From the NCBI GenBank assembly GCA_005281725.1, contig SSBO01000012.1, positions 10,941,254 through 11,005,253 of the forward strand: DNA of 64,000 nt. Direction: 5' to 3'. The notes beneath the pieces were generated by a model. It was not told where the DNA came from and searched no databases. It was given only the letters and a program-made list of their open reading frames with translations. This document shows positions 40,501-54,090 of this stretch, piece after piece; the first letter of the stretch is position 1, and the number at the start of each line of letters is the position of its first letter. Source of the DNA: Wuchereria bancrofti (Eukaryota; Nematoda; Chromadorea; Rhabditida; Onchocercidae). Made by a program: the position numbers and the translations under genes.

Positions 40501-42419
40501 GTCTACTAAAAATATCATTGTTGAAAATACGATATCAGACTGAAAATATCTCAATTATAGGAAGAAGATTAAGCCAATTACATTGAATCACTAAAACAAT
40601 AAGAATTATTTAGGCAGTAAAACAAATCTAATAAACGTATGAGTAAATGAAGAAGGTAATGTGCTACTAGAAGGATCTAAATTTAATTCCTCTGAGAACT
40701 TAACTTCATCGATAGTAATATTAGTTATTGCACTATATGATAGGCAACTCTTCATATTGCTTAATAAAGATGAAATTAGTTGAAACTTACGCAGATCACT
40801 TGTTTCAGTCCAAATGCTGAATAAGAGCTCTCTTCTAAGGAATAAGATGGAATCTTAATTGCAACCCTTGATCTATACTATTTTGTTGTTTTGAATACAA
40901 AGAATTATAAGATGTTAAAAATAGTTTGAGATTAAGAGAAGTTTAAAATCTTGGAATAGAATGCTTGATCTATGTGTTCTTTCAATCTTTTGCAAATGTT
41001 TCATAACTTCAATAAACATCAGTAGTTTCAAATAATGATGAAGTGAATTGCGATGTTAATAAAGAATTTTCTTTTTTTTTTAATATTGCAAACGATATCT
41101 ATGTCTCTGAATATCGGTCGTACAGATAGAAAATGTGAAATACTAATATTTTTTTTCGGAAAATTGGAAGAATATTGAGAAGTGCATCGAGTGAAGCAGT
41201 CTGATACCTAATATATGATTATGTCTGACATGTGAATGCTCCAATGAATGATATGTTAGAGAATAGTCCCTTCTAAGAGGGAAAAACTTTCCAAATTCTT
41301 TGAGAATCTCTATTTCGATAAAAATATGCTACAGTCAAGCTAAATTCAGCTTTGTGATTTTTTGTTTTAATATGTTGAATTTGCTGAAAGTTTGTATTCC
41401 ACTCATTTTTTCCCTGTTGTTTCACTGTTTCATTTGGTTATTTTTCACGTAAAAAAGGTTATTTTTTCCATTATCATTCGTTACTTTTTCACGAATTAGG
41501 GATGATAAGAGAAACTGAAATTTTACATGTTTAAAGAAAGTAAATTAAGTAAAGTTTTTTATAATGAAGCATATCATATCAGATCTGCTTGTGATATCGA
41601 AAATTTTTCTCTATAAGTAGTTTTTCTTAATTAGCAGTCATAGTTTGTAAGTTATTAGGTAGACAAAGGCAAACATAACTTTAAACGTCTTAATAAGTTC
41701 CTACCTGTACCATTTTTTTCTTTTTTTATTTCAATTCAAGTTATCAAACTGCCCAAACTTTTCACTTTTTTATTTCGCATTTTAGCAGGTATATATATCC
41801 TCTATCCTTCATAACATTAAGCAATTAATCACTGCTTAAATGTTATTGTCTTTTCAAATTATTATATATATACATACACACTTTTCTTTTTGATTTTAGA
41901 ATCAAGAAATTTAGCTTTCAGCTCAACGCATAGCTTTTTTCAAATCGCCAATTCCTAATGACTTTCTGAGTTTGACAGAAGTGATTGGACAGAAGCTGAA
42001 AAAAAAAAGAAAAAAAAGAATTTTCCTCAAGAATGAAAGCCTAAGTAATAAAGTCTCATATTGATCAACTTCGTTCCCCAATAATTAACATATTATTCTT
42101 GAGAAGCATCGCTTATACCATTTCAAAAATTGCTAATATAATTTTTAAATTAATTTGCTGCACACAATTGACAAATTTGAAATTTCATAAATGATTGGAA
42201 AAGGATTTCAATATGTAAAATGGAGGAGGAGATCAAATTAAGGTATAAAAACATCGGTACTGATATGAAAAACTTTGCAATTTGATTATTTCGAGATACT
42301 AAGTTCTAATGAAACATAGGAAGTGGCATTGGCACAGTGACGAATTATAGATTGTCAATTTAGTCAACAAATTAAAAATTGAACCGAATAATATTGACTC
42401 AGTGGAGAGTTCAACTGTT

Positions 42420-42533
42420 TCAACAATTTCCGTTTAACGGCAGAAACTTCGGTCCTTCCTGAATACTGTTTTTTACACCGAAAGAGCCGTAACGAGTTGC
42501 ATCGTCTAGGAAGTTCATCATTTTCGTCTTCAT
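42420..42533 (-). CDS. Candidate 37-codon ORF or terminal exon
   Basis: An open frame from ATG at 42533 to TGA at 42420-42422. Within an AT-rich desert its codon use looks coding-like (GAC, CGT TAC GGC, CCG AAG), and the peptide includes NFLDDATRYGSFGVK and EGPKFLPLNGNC. An acceptor-like TGATAG lies upstream at about 42557. It could be the last exon of a gene starting near 43518, but a second frame across the same bases is also open, so the reading frame is not certain. I do not recognise the protein. Confidence 0.22.
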   Translation of the reverse strand: MKTKMMNFLDDATRYGSFGVKNSIQEGPKFLPLNGNC

Positions 42534-43377
42534 AATTATTACATATGGTGTGATCCTATCATCATCCCTTTATTGTTGCTAACCTAAACTGCTTTTCAAA
42601 TGAAATTTAAATTTCAAAAATGGAAAAGTCAAAATATTTTGAAAAATATTTAAATAAAATATATATTTAATAAAAAATCAATTCATACCGTTTTTATTCC
42701 TAACTTTCAACTTTAATAACTTGTAATGGAGAAAATTTACAGATACTTTAGTACTTAAACAATACGAAATATCCGGAAATTTCTAATTTCGTTAAGTTCT
42801 TTCGAATATACAAAGTCACAAGAAACTTAAATACTTAATATGAAATAGAGCAGTCCTACAAGAAATTACTTAATTTCCTTAATAATTGAAGTTTTCGTAT
42901 TATTAAGAACATAAGGACACTATTAGCAGGTTTTTCGATGATACTAAAGCATATTGATTTCCTTTGAATTTCCAACCATACCAATCGATGTAATTTCAAT
43001 ATGAAATTGAATTTAATTTAAATTAATAGAAAGAATTTTTAAATGGAGAAAAAGCGGAAGCAAAAAAGACAAAAATATAGAAAGGGAAAAGGTAATGGAG
43101 ACAGAAACGATTAATATAGCATTAAATGAATTCTAAGTGATAAGAAGAAATGAAAAGATGTCCGAAATGTTATCGGAAATAGGAAATCAAGGGCAAAGGT
43201 TATGTTGAAGAGGGCAAAGAAAGAAGCGATAAAGTTAGTCTATTCAATATTATTAATTTTTATGTCGTTTTCCGAAAAAAAAAAGACTGGCCATAAGCGA
43301 TAAGAAGAGAGGATTAGAGGGGTAAAATGGATAGGAAAGACGAAGAGGTGCGCTCTTGTCCTGAACTGAACTGCAAT

Positions 43378-43518
43378 TGCTGCTACGGCAGCAGACAGGA
43401 ACAGAAAAATAAGCTTAAAATTGCTAGGATGAAGTCGTGGACACATCATCCATGAATTTTCTTTGCAGCCACTCTTCTCCGGCTTCATTTTCATTTGTCC
43501 TAATCTCTTCCCCATCAC
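43378..43518 (-). CDS. Candidate first exon with signal-like segment
   Basis: An open frame on the minus strand with an N-terminal basic part (MMGKRLGQMKMKPEKSG) and a hydrophobic run, KLIFLFLSAAVAAIA, that looks like a signal peptide or signal anchor. GC content is above the surroundings. Possible donors after the hydrophobic run are weak (GTTCAG, GTAGCA). It may pair with the small ORF at 42533-42420. Low confidence that it is a gene. Confidence 0.2.
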
Positions 43519-44082
43519 CGGAAATTCTCACACAACCAATGACGGCAAATTCATTTACCCTATGCAAAAGTTAGTTTTCTGACGAAAATCAAAGAATCAT
43601 AAAAATTTCATTAATGATTTAGAAAATAATCAGCTTGTACAAATGTCCAAAAGTTAACTACGGTAATCACCTGATTTACTTGACTCATTAATAAATGCTA
43701 AACATTTCTCGAATTTCATGTCATCTATCAGAAATTATTTATCCTCGCAATTGCACTGTTAAGTGCATATGTGCTAATGCTATATAAGAGACGGATAAAA
43801 ATGCTTGATTAATTGCAATTTTCATATTTTGTTGTCATTAAATCAGCCTAAATTTTTATGCATTTTCCTTTTAAATCTAAAAATAATTGTCATGTGTCTT
43901 TAAATATGAAAATTTTGTAAATATGTATGATATCATTATAGGCTATCAAGCAATCTCAATAAGAGAATGTAGTATGCAATTTATCAAAATAAGTTCAGCT
44001 AGTGTATTCTGGAAATAGAATACAAGAATTTACATGATTTCCAAGTATTAATTTCTAAATATTATCATTAAAATTTCATATA

Positions 44083-44412
44083 ATGGTTAAAATTGAATTA
44101 AGATCAGCAGGAAAGTTATTGACCAAAATTCTGGGATATAGATTTATGCCAAGTGATTTGGTAAATTATATTGAACAAATTTTGGCTAGATCTATAAACA
44201 GAAATTTCAAGAGAATTACATCTCGAAAATTCTTAAAAATACTATCAGATGATATTAATACATGATTGAACAACTGCTTAGTTGAACTAAAGGAGTTTAA
44301 AAAGGAAATTAGGAAGATTGGAAAGGAAGGAGAAATAGCAGCTATGCACAACTTTAATGAAATTGGAAAAGTTAGACATGAAGTGTATGCTAAATTAAAC
44401 GTAATGCCTTAG
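44083..44412 (+). pseudogene. 110-codon frame broken by one in-frame TGA
   Basis: From ATG at 44083 the frame runs 60 codons to TGA at 44263-44265, then stays open in the same frame for a further 48 codons to TAG at 44410-44412. Both halves are rich in Lys, Glu, Ile and Leu and predict amphipathic helices (for example ARSINRNFKRITSRKFLKIL before and ELKEFKKEIRKIGKEGE after the stop). This is unlike the Asn- and Phe-rich shadow frames nearby. It may be a recently broken gene or a chance open stretch; I do not recognise the family. Confidence 0.3.
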
Positions 44413-46389
44413 CACTACTGATTAAAATAAGCTTCTCATTATCATTATCATTGTCAACATCATCCTAATAATAATCATTAATACATTGGCTATTATCATC
44501 CTTACAAATTAGTCCCTGGAATAATGTTGCCATTTTTGTTTTCCCAAAACTTCCCATTTATAATTAAATTTCTGCTTTGATCATTTTTTTTCTAGCCAAA
44601 AATTTTTTCCTTTACACTTTCAAGCATTTAATAAATAGGAATCGTTTCAGCTTCGACGAATAGCTTCTTATCGAACATTTAGCATCTTTAGTGGAAGGGA
44701 AACAGTAGTGATAGCGGAGCAGTACTATTAGCAGGAAACAACTTATTTATAGTTTACAAAATAAATTTCAAATACTAAAAGGATAGACAAATAAATGGTA
44801 GAGAACTAGCAGTAGTATTTTATATTTTGCTATTATTCTTCTAAATTTAGTAAATAAAATTTGTTTATTTAATTATAAGTAAATGAGAAAATAATAGCAA
44901 AAAAGTATGAGAAACACTGATAATAGCATAAATATAGTCTTATAAAAGATTATAAAAAAATATCACTAGCAAGGAACATTACATTCCATTCAAATAAAAG
45001 CTAATGTTTTGATGGGCAAAAAAAAATATCGTCGATCGGATTGATAAGGAATTTTCCTGAAAAAGAATCGAATTGTAGAATGGCATAGATCTTGTGAAGA
45101 TCTAACTAATCTAACTAGCTGTAAAAGTTAGATTCAAGGTGAAATGACCTCCAGATTCAAAAGGCTAAACATAACAAACGGTAAGTTTACGGAAAATAAA
45201 TTTTATACAATTCTGTGAAAATTAAAAAAAATTTCCAGAATGATAATATAATGATAGAGCAATGTTGATGAATTGTAACGGCACTGCTGGACAAATAATA
45301 TGATGTGATGAACAACGGATGAATTAAATCATTGGGCAATTGCAGAAATAATTCATTTGATTTAACTTAGTGGTTCATAAATTGAATGCAAAGACTATCA
45401 CACCAAAATATTATCAAAATTTAATATTAAATAATCGCAACATGAAACTCTGTTCGATTCAGCTCATATTTTTATTACGTATGAGTTGCAATATTGATGC
45501 TTGAAATTTCCGTTAATTTCCGGGACTAAATCTTTCAACAACGTTTTTAGAGTGACAAAAATCAACGGTTATAGATAATCTCTAATATACTTCTGAAGGT
45601 GTTGCATTAATCCTATATAAATTAATGAAATTAGTGTGAATTTTTTTTTTGAAGTCGAAACATTAAAATTCAATTTTTTGAAATAAATCATTTAGTATCT
45701 TTAGAGAAAAAAAGTAGGCTAAATGAAGATGCATAACATAATCGATCTGCAAATTATAAATAAGCCTATAGGAAAGTAAAATGATAAGGACAAAGAATAT
45801 GGCTAATATGGTCAATGATTAGGGAAGAATGTCTATCATTGTATCGACCTTTTTTCAGAAAGAATCAAACCAAAGAATTAACTGATGCAATTTCCAGTCC
45901 GGCATTTTCTTATCCATTCAGGAAGTATTCCACCTCAGTGACGTACGTGTGTAATAAGTACATATGTACAGAAATATGTCCTCACGTGAAAGTACTTTAT
46001 TGTCATATAAAATTTATAATCATTGGTGTAAATGATTTATTTTGAAAAAAATAACATTGTATAAATTGAGATATTTTTGAAATAATCGAAACAACTTTTT
46101 TTTTAAAAAGAACTAAACTTTTTAATTTTCAACATTAACCGAAATTTTTGATTAACTAATATTGCCAATTTTGAACTTCACTCTACAAATTGCATATACC
46201 AATCATATAAGTTAATTGAAAAGAAAAAATTTAACTCTTTTTGTTTAGTTCAAATTCACAATTTAAATTAGGTCTGCACAAAGGATTTACTGAGTAGAAA
46301 TCGCATTCTAATCATTTTTACAAACTTAATTTAAATTACATCGACACATCGATAGTAATTGAAGTTTCATCAAAATAAAAAACAAACTA

Positions 46390-46845
46390 TTACGCAGTTA
46401 CAGGAAATATTGCCGCACATTTTCGATTTACAAAAAAACTTTTTATACATCGACAATATGCTGATATTATTTATTAAAAGTATCAACTAATTTAGCTATT
46501 AAGATTTTTTCCTAAAATATTGTTTACTAAAGAGACAGATCAGGACTTGTAAGATGAGTAAAAATACCGTAATTTCATATATTAAATTAATTTTACTTTT
46601 ACAAAGGTTGAACAATAGATCATATTCGGAATATATGGAGAAAAATTAATAAAATAAGTCGATTTGCAAGTAATAGACAAGAAGCCTTGACACATTTGTC
46701 AAGTAATTTAAGTTTGTCCACTTCCTTAAGTGGAAGAAAATTTAATCGAAATTTCGCCAAAAAAAAAAAATAAATTACTACACACAGTTACAGGAGATAT
46801 TGCCTGCTTATTTTCGATTTATAAAAAAAAAGTTTTTATACAGCG
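46390..46845. repeat. Pair of imperfect direct repeats
   Basis: A unit of about 60 bases, containing CAGTTACAGGARATATTGCC followed by ATTTTCGATTTA, an A run and TTTTTATAC, occurs at about 46395-46450 and again at about 46782-46840. The copies are about 390 bases apart and differ by a few substitutions and the A-run length. Confidence 0.8.
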
Positions 46846-47858
46846 TAGATTTAAGACTTCAATACATTCTGTATTGTTTGAACATTTCAGAAAATTTCTG
46901 CAACTTTTGCTAAGTAGTTAGGAAATCTTTGGTATGCCTCCGAGGAAAGTCTTGTTTACTACCTGTAATGATATGACAATTTGCTTTTCTACCTTTTATA
47001 AATTGCTATAGCAATTTAGCTAAAATTCCGAATTAGTAGAAATGGAAGCAAAAAGAGGAAAATGCTTTTCTATTGATTTTCATTATTAACAAATATATTA
47101 AGGAACGAGAGAAAAGAGCTGCAGGACGGGAAGAAATATATGAAATGATTAAAAGCATAATAGATAAATTCAGTGAACCATTGGCAAACAACCTGTAAGT
47201 CAATCATTCTTGCAAAAAATGTTTTTGCTAAACAATAAATAATTATTTTGACATCGTCTATGCAAGCGAAATCTTTCATTATTATTCAAAATTTTGGTTG
47301 TACAGTTTTTTGTCAAACTTCATTTAGCTCTTATCTAGCCTTTTTTCCTACTTTTTTCCGCTTAAAATTTCAAAATTATTTTTCAAAAAAATCATTTGTT
47401 CATGGTTTTTAAATTTCAACAATTTAAACATGTCAAATAAAATATAGATGTGAATTAAGTCTTCGAGCTTTTTTAAAATCATAAACAAATGGATTTTAAA
47501 TGAAATGAAACTTATCCATTGATAATTTCCACAAGATTATTGATTAACAAAAAGAGAATATTGGAATAATTGCATAAGATAAGAGATGGAAGTTTTAGGC
47601 AGAAAGATTAGCAATTTTTAAACTAAGATAACTTTTGTGGTGAATTAATCTGCTCAGGACAGAAAAGACTCATAATATTGTTTTGAATTTGATTAATTTT
47701 AACTCGAATAAATCACTTTTGAGTTACGAAATCATATCGAAATCAATTTATCTATTCATTGTTTTGTCTTATGCTTCTGCAATTAATGCTGCTTATTTCT
47801 GCTGACGGTACTGTGAATTAAACATAGAAATTAAAATTTTTCAATTAAATGAAGCATT

Positions 47859-47921
47859 TTTTTTACCTCTTCCTTTTCTTTCCTTCTCTCTCTCTCTTCC
47901 CCCTTCTGTTTTCGCTCTCTT
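47859..47921. repeat. CT-rich low-complexity tract
   Basis: Pyrimidine-only or nearly so on the plus strand, with a CTCTCTCTCTCTC core. Confidence 0.75.
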
Positions 47922-48390
47922 TACTTGGTCAGCAACTGCCTTAAATCTTTTCCCCGATTCCAATACTTTTTTTTCTTGTCGTTTCAGCAAAATTTATTTG
48001 TTATTATTAAAATTGCTTTAAACAATTACTACTTATAACATTGTTCCATATAAGCCTTCAGGATAATAAACGAGAAGAAATCCATACCTAAAAAAGCCTT
48101 AATTACATCTGAACTGTCTAGGCTAGTTGATTGCCTATGTTTATGTATCCCTTAACATCATTTTTCTAGCCAACTTAAAAAACTTCTGAAAGGAAATTTA
48201 TTTCTGAAAAAATTTGTTTCGTTTATTCCTGAAATTTATGTGAATTTTCAAAAAGAAAGGGACCGAACTGGCTTATTTGATTAAGCTTAATTCTTGAAAT
48301 GATGAAAAGAACTTGGAATGCAAACAATACAAGTATCACATCAAAAATACTACCCTTCAATATTCTTTGATACTCTTTGCATTTTACTTG

Positions 48391-48446
48391 TTATTGAAAT
48401 CATAAAATTTTCCAAAACTTGTCAAAAATTATTGAAATCATAAAAT
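48391..48446. repeat. 18-bp exact direct repeat
   Basis: TTATTGAAATCATAAAAT occurs at 48391-48408 and 48429-48446. Confidence 0.9.
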
Positions 48447-48560
48447 CAAATGCGTTTTATCATTTTATTTCATAATATTACCTTACTGTTGTGCATGTTT
48501 TCCCCTTCTTTTATTTTTCTCTTTTTTTTAATTTCCCGAAAAAGCCGAATCAATTATCTT

Positions 48561-48669
48561 ATGCTTAACCTAATTTCCATAGACGTGTTTATTTACGTAA
48601 CCCTCAGCTTAATAGTTTGTTTTTCGTTGACATGTCCTAAGCGGATACCCTATGCTTAACCTATTTTCC
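48561..48669. repeat. Near-exact 18-bp direct repeat
   Basis: ATGCTTAACCTAATTTCC at 48561-48578 and the same with one change at 48652-48669. Confidence 0.85.
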
Positions 48670-49760
48670 GCTATGTTTCGTTACATGTTTTTTTCTTTAC
48701 CAATATGGTATGTTTTCTTCTTTTTTTTGCAATATATGCCATGCACCTGTGCTTGATATCATCTATCTTTTTTCATCATCCATTCTTTCTAATTGCGCCA
48801 TATCGATGAGTAAACCGATTTTTCTCTCAAAAAAGATATGGGAAAAAAAAGAACAAAAATTCATTAAAAGAACGGATGACTGAACATAACAAATATGAAA
48901 AAAGGGGAAAAAAAGTGGAAAAATTGCAGGACAGTTCACTGACTGCCAGCTGTTCAAAAACGTGACAAGCAGAAGAGAAGTTGTGTGAATTTTTCTTTCT
49001 AATTAAAAAGTGAATCAAAATAGTTTGGGAAATTTTATAAGTGCTGCAAAACCTAAAAATAAGCTCATTTTATTTAGAGGAAGATGATTAATCAATTCAT
49101 AAAATGTTTAATGGGATACAATTACAGCAGCAGTGGCAAGGAAGGATATTTCATTAACTTAAATTCAAAATTTAATTTTAACATTAACAACCTTTATGGA
49201 AGTTTATCTGGTTCATTAGTTGCTAAAAAATTAACATTGCAATATATCATACAGAAGCATCAACCATTGCTAGCATTTCCTTCCTATGCTTTCTCTTCCA
49301 CTTTATTTGATTTCTAAAATTATAGATATTGTTTTTATTGAATTTTAAGTGGCTTGCAATTGCTTAGCATTTTTAACCTATCCTAAATATCTCAGAATGT
49401 ATATAATTCAACAACGAAATTCGTTCATCCAATAGATGAAGCTAATTAATAAACATTGAAATATAGAAATCAATTTTAGGCAAATTCAATGAATATAAGT
49501 GGAATGAGGAGAGAGAGAGACAGAAGGAATTGGTATAGGTTGAGGTAAAGTATAATGATGACGTTCTGCAGGTAAACGTGTTAAAAAGTATGAGATTACA
49601 GATATACAAAACATTAGAGCTACAAGGATATTACTGCGAATTTCTGATATATGAAAATGAACGAATTTATTGACAAATGTCTGAAAACTCATAAATATTT
49701 TGCAAAAATGTAACTTATTAAATGACTAACTAATTGAATCAGATAACCGACTTTATAAAA

Positions 49761-49799
49761 TATGAAACCTACCTATTTATAAAATATAAAGGTTTCATA
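49761..49799. repeat. 10-bp perfect inverted repeat
   Basis: TATGAAACCT at 49761-49770 and AGGTTTCATA at 49790-49799, separated by an AT-rich loop that also contains a repeated TTTATAAAATAT. Confidence 0.85.
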
Positions 49800-52079
49800 G
49801 CAAATTTTCCAAACTAATCATTGCTACAGAACTTCTCAAAATTAAACATACCGTGTATCGTCCCTTAGATTTTCCATCCAATAGGTTTCCATTTCCTCGT
49901 GGAATATTTAGAAAAAAACATGTTGGATGTTGTTTCTTCAACAAATCTGAACGATAACAAACATATCATAAACATTTGAGATCGTTCATATCTTCCTTCA
50001 GAACAACAAGAAAAGCAAAAAGCTCCATACGAGCTATATTACGTTTGAAAATGCCTATTCATCTCTTACACCTTCTCACTAAACTTTTCGGTATTGTTCC
50101 AAATAATTAAATAGATAAAAAGAAGCTGCCGAAAAAGATCGTCACTGAAATGTTGGAATAAATGAGACACCTGGCAAACATCTGTTTCATACATGTAACT
50201 TTTTTTTTTCATTTTTTTTGGACGTAACAAGGGATTTCAAAAAAAATCTCGAAGTAAATTAAATTCGGGAAAAGAGAGAGAAAAAAAGATCATTGGTAAC
50301 TTGGACATAAATTTTGAATATAAGAATGATTAAAATAACTTTCTTCCATCATCTTCAAAGCTACATAATATATAAATCCAAGCATGAATCATTAACAAGT
50401 TACTGTGATTTGAAATGGTATGCTAATTAATGACCTGAAGGAAAACGAGAAAGAGCAAATGATAAAAATAAATTATGCACTATCCCACGAAAAAAGAATC
50501 TCTCTGAATGTGACGTTTAATTTGCTGATATTTGGGAAAAAAATACTGACAAGAATTTGATTTTGAATTTAAATTTGATTAAATTAAAATACAACAAGTC
50601 AAGTAGATGAAATAAAGAAATACTAATTTTAAAGAACTCAATCCATCTTAAAACATATCCATTTTAATTGCAGAATATCTTATTTATGTCAAACAAATGA
50701 GCAGAATTAATTACTAACTGCCAAGATTAATACTAAATGATATCTAAGCCAACGAATAGCTGTAAAAGATTTATCTGCTTAAATTAATCATTTAGAAGAA
50801 AGTGATTCAAGATATTCACACAACTGTTGATAAGAAAAACCGGTATTATAAATTCATAAAATATTCTCCCAATTCTTTTTCTTTTTATCAGAATTCCAAA
50901 AAAAATTCCATAAAAATCAAATTTATACATGAATTTTAAGAATATGCAATGATTTGGTACGTTTGTCATTCACCAAAATCACCTTTAAATTTTGTTGCAT
51001 AATATTTCTTTTTTTCAAAACTTTTAGACTTTTAACCAAAACTGCTTGTATGTCATTAAATGTCATTAAATTTAAACATTCCTTTTGACAACAATAAGGC
51101 TGGATATTAGATACGATTTTGTGTTAGTCCAAGGTAGTGAGCTGAAGCTATGAATTATTAAAAGTGTTCAACTTAATCAGATGATGCAATCAGAAATATT
51201 GTCATTTAATTGGAAATACTTATTTTCTCCTATCTTTATTTAAAACCAATGTTTTATATATTAGATAATGATATTTTGCTTGATAATTTCAAATTTACTT
51301 CGAAAGCTTCTAATTACGTTAAATAGTTGTAATTTGCACATTACATGATACCAGATGACCATTGCGTAAAAATTTATTACTTATTTAAGAGATTCGTGCT
51401 ATTCAGCTTATTTTCACCTATTTTTACCAATTCTTAGATGCTGTTACTGGTAATTATCATCGCTTCAGTTCATTTCACCTTGTATCCAGTTGCACCTTTT
51501 ATAATTTTCTGAATTTAACAAATTATCCAAGACCATATCTCACATTGAAAATTCGAATTTGTTAATCATAACGACGTTATGACAAATTATGATAAATCTG
51601 AATTTAAATTTTATGAGTGTTGTCAACAAGACAATTAAATTTTAAGAAATTTTTCGTTTCTTTTTTCGTTTTTTAAATATTTATTTGATGATAGCAAAGC
51701 ATTATTGCGATTTCATCTACAGTAGTAGTTGATTATAATTGATCGTGATGTAGTGAAATGCCGATTCTCCTGATCGGATATGATAAATGATACGGTATGA
51801 AATGTGCAATAAATTGATCAGTAGATAGTAACAAAACCATTTAACAATAGTTGATTAAATTTTCGAGGGAGTAAATGATGAAGAGAAGAAGCTAAAATTG
51901 CTTTCCAGCTCGTTCATTCGGTACTTAAGGATGTTGTTGGTGTGGTGGTCAGTTGTGTAAGTTTGTGTTTAGCGGATGAATGGATCAATCACTTCTTGTT
52001 CTTGCCCCCCATACATTTTAAATTGGGTGTGTTGCTAACGTAAATGTTATTGCAAGTGATTGAGGCGATTGTTTAAGAG

Positions 52080-52112
52080 ATAGATAGATAGATGGATGGA
52101 TGGATGGATGGA
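52080..52112. repeat. GATA/GGAT tetranucleotide microsatellite
   Basis: Three GATA units followed by five or more GATG units. Confidence 0.9.
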
Positions 52113-54090
52113 CAGTATAATGGAAAAGGATTTAATATGAATGGATGTTTAGGATGAGAAATTGCGACTACAACAACTGTAACTGTGGCGCATTTGTCCA
52201 CCTTTCATTTTGTTCCTCTTTTTCGTCTTTTTTTTTTAGTTAATCAGAAATTCTTAACACCTAGCTTTAATTTACTTACTCTTCCTTCATCTTCTGTCCC
52301 CTTTTTCATTTTAGCCCTCCTTCCAAATTTCTTCCTCCTCCTCCTCCACTAAACAACTGTCCTATCTTTTACATATGTTCTTCTCTGTCTTTAATCAACC
52401 CCTCCCCCAGTTCTCTCTACTATATTACTAATTCTTCAGCAGATTTTACAAATTCATAGATTTGCTTGTTTGACTTTTTCTTCGTTTCACTTCCATTCTA
52501 CCAAGCAATAATGACGAAAAAGGTACTGTTTCTACTCTTAATGCATTCATTTGACATATGGCAAACTCCAAACGTTGATCACTAACCTTTCAGTCTGTTG
52601 AAATATTTATTTCGATTTAATTAATTTGAATTAGCAATTGTATTGATGGACAACATTCAAAAATCACTTCGATTCCAATATTTAATTAATTGGTGCCTGA
52701 AACAATCAGCTCATTTTCATCTTTGTGATAATTATTAACTATAAGGGATAAATGTGGTATTGCGACAGATAAGATTGGAATTAATGAAAGAATGATGAAT
52801 AAGCATCCAAACAAAGTGATAAAATGCTTAACAGACAGTGATAACAGGAAACAATGTTTTCATCAATAATATTTTCAAAATAATGTAATAAATGAGAGGA
52901 TCACCATATGAATGAGGCTATGGCTAGATTTAATTATTATTAAGAAGTCTATGAAACCTTAGCTTGACAAGTCTGCTATAGAAAACTTGTGATGTCTAAC
53001 AAATGAAGAATATGTAGCATACTGTCCTATCTTTTATTAAATTAAATTTGGGTTCATTCCTTATTCTAATTTCAAATCATTTTTATGCAATTCTATTTTC
53101 TGACTCATTGCATTGTCTCTTTATTTTCCAAGAAAAAGGCTGATGAGAAATACCTTACACAAAAATTTCTCATCAAGTTTTTTTTACAGGAACTACAGTT
53201 TTAAAAACTTTAATAAAGCTTCTTCATCTTTGATCAATTTTCCCGTATGAATATTTGCACGCGTCAAAACTCACATGCATTTTGCACTACTTCATTCTGC
53301 ACATTTTGCAATAAGTCATTTTCCTTTATTCCAATATTACGATAATCATTATCTGGTGATTTGATTACAGTTCAAATTTCACAGCTACAACTCTCACTGC
53401 ACATTTGTGAGAATCTGTTCTACGATTTGTTCACCTCTCTGTTATTATTATGATGAAAATTAGAAAAAAATAAAACAAATCTTTACGAGCTGTAATACTT
53501 TGGCAGAATGGTTGCTCAAAGTAATCACACCAGTAGAACGAACAAACCAATACCACATATATTTTAATTACCGTACAAATCTTAATTTTGAGCAGTCTCC
53601 ACATTATCCGTTACATAAATTATTCACATTTGACATTTACTTCAGTTAAATGTCATTTTTTAATGATTTCTACAAACTCTCAAATGACCTATTTTGTTTA
53701 AAAATTTCAAAATTTCCATCTCAGATACAAATCAAAGTTAAATTGCTATAAGATATTGCTGGTTGATCTACTAAAATGTGTAGAAGTAAAGAATAGATAA
53801 GGCTTATAATATCGAAAACAACCCTATTATAACTAATAATCACTTTTGAAATTATTTTCATTATGGTTTAGTAAAATTATCATCCATAAACTTGCTATTA
53901 TAATGGAGTTATCATATTGTAGATTATATATTTACCCAAAAAAGCTAAGCTGAAGAAAAATTACTCTCTAAAGAAAAAACTAACAATAATATTAATTTTT
54001 AAAATGATTAAACGATCTTAAGACTTTGTTCAAGTAGTTTTCTATGCGAAATGTACAAATAATTGACACAAAAATGATAAAATAAATGAT

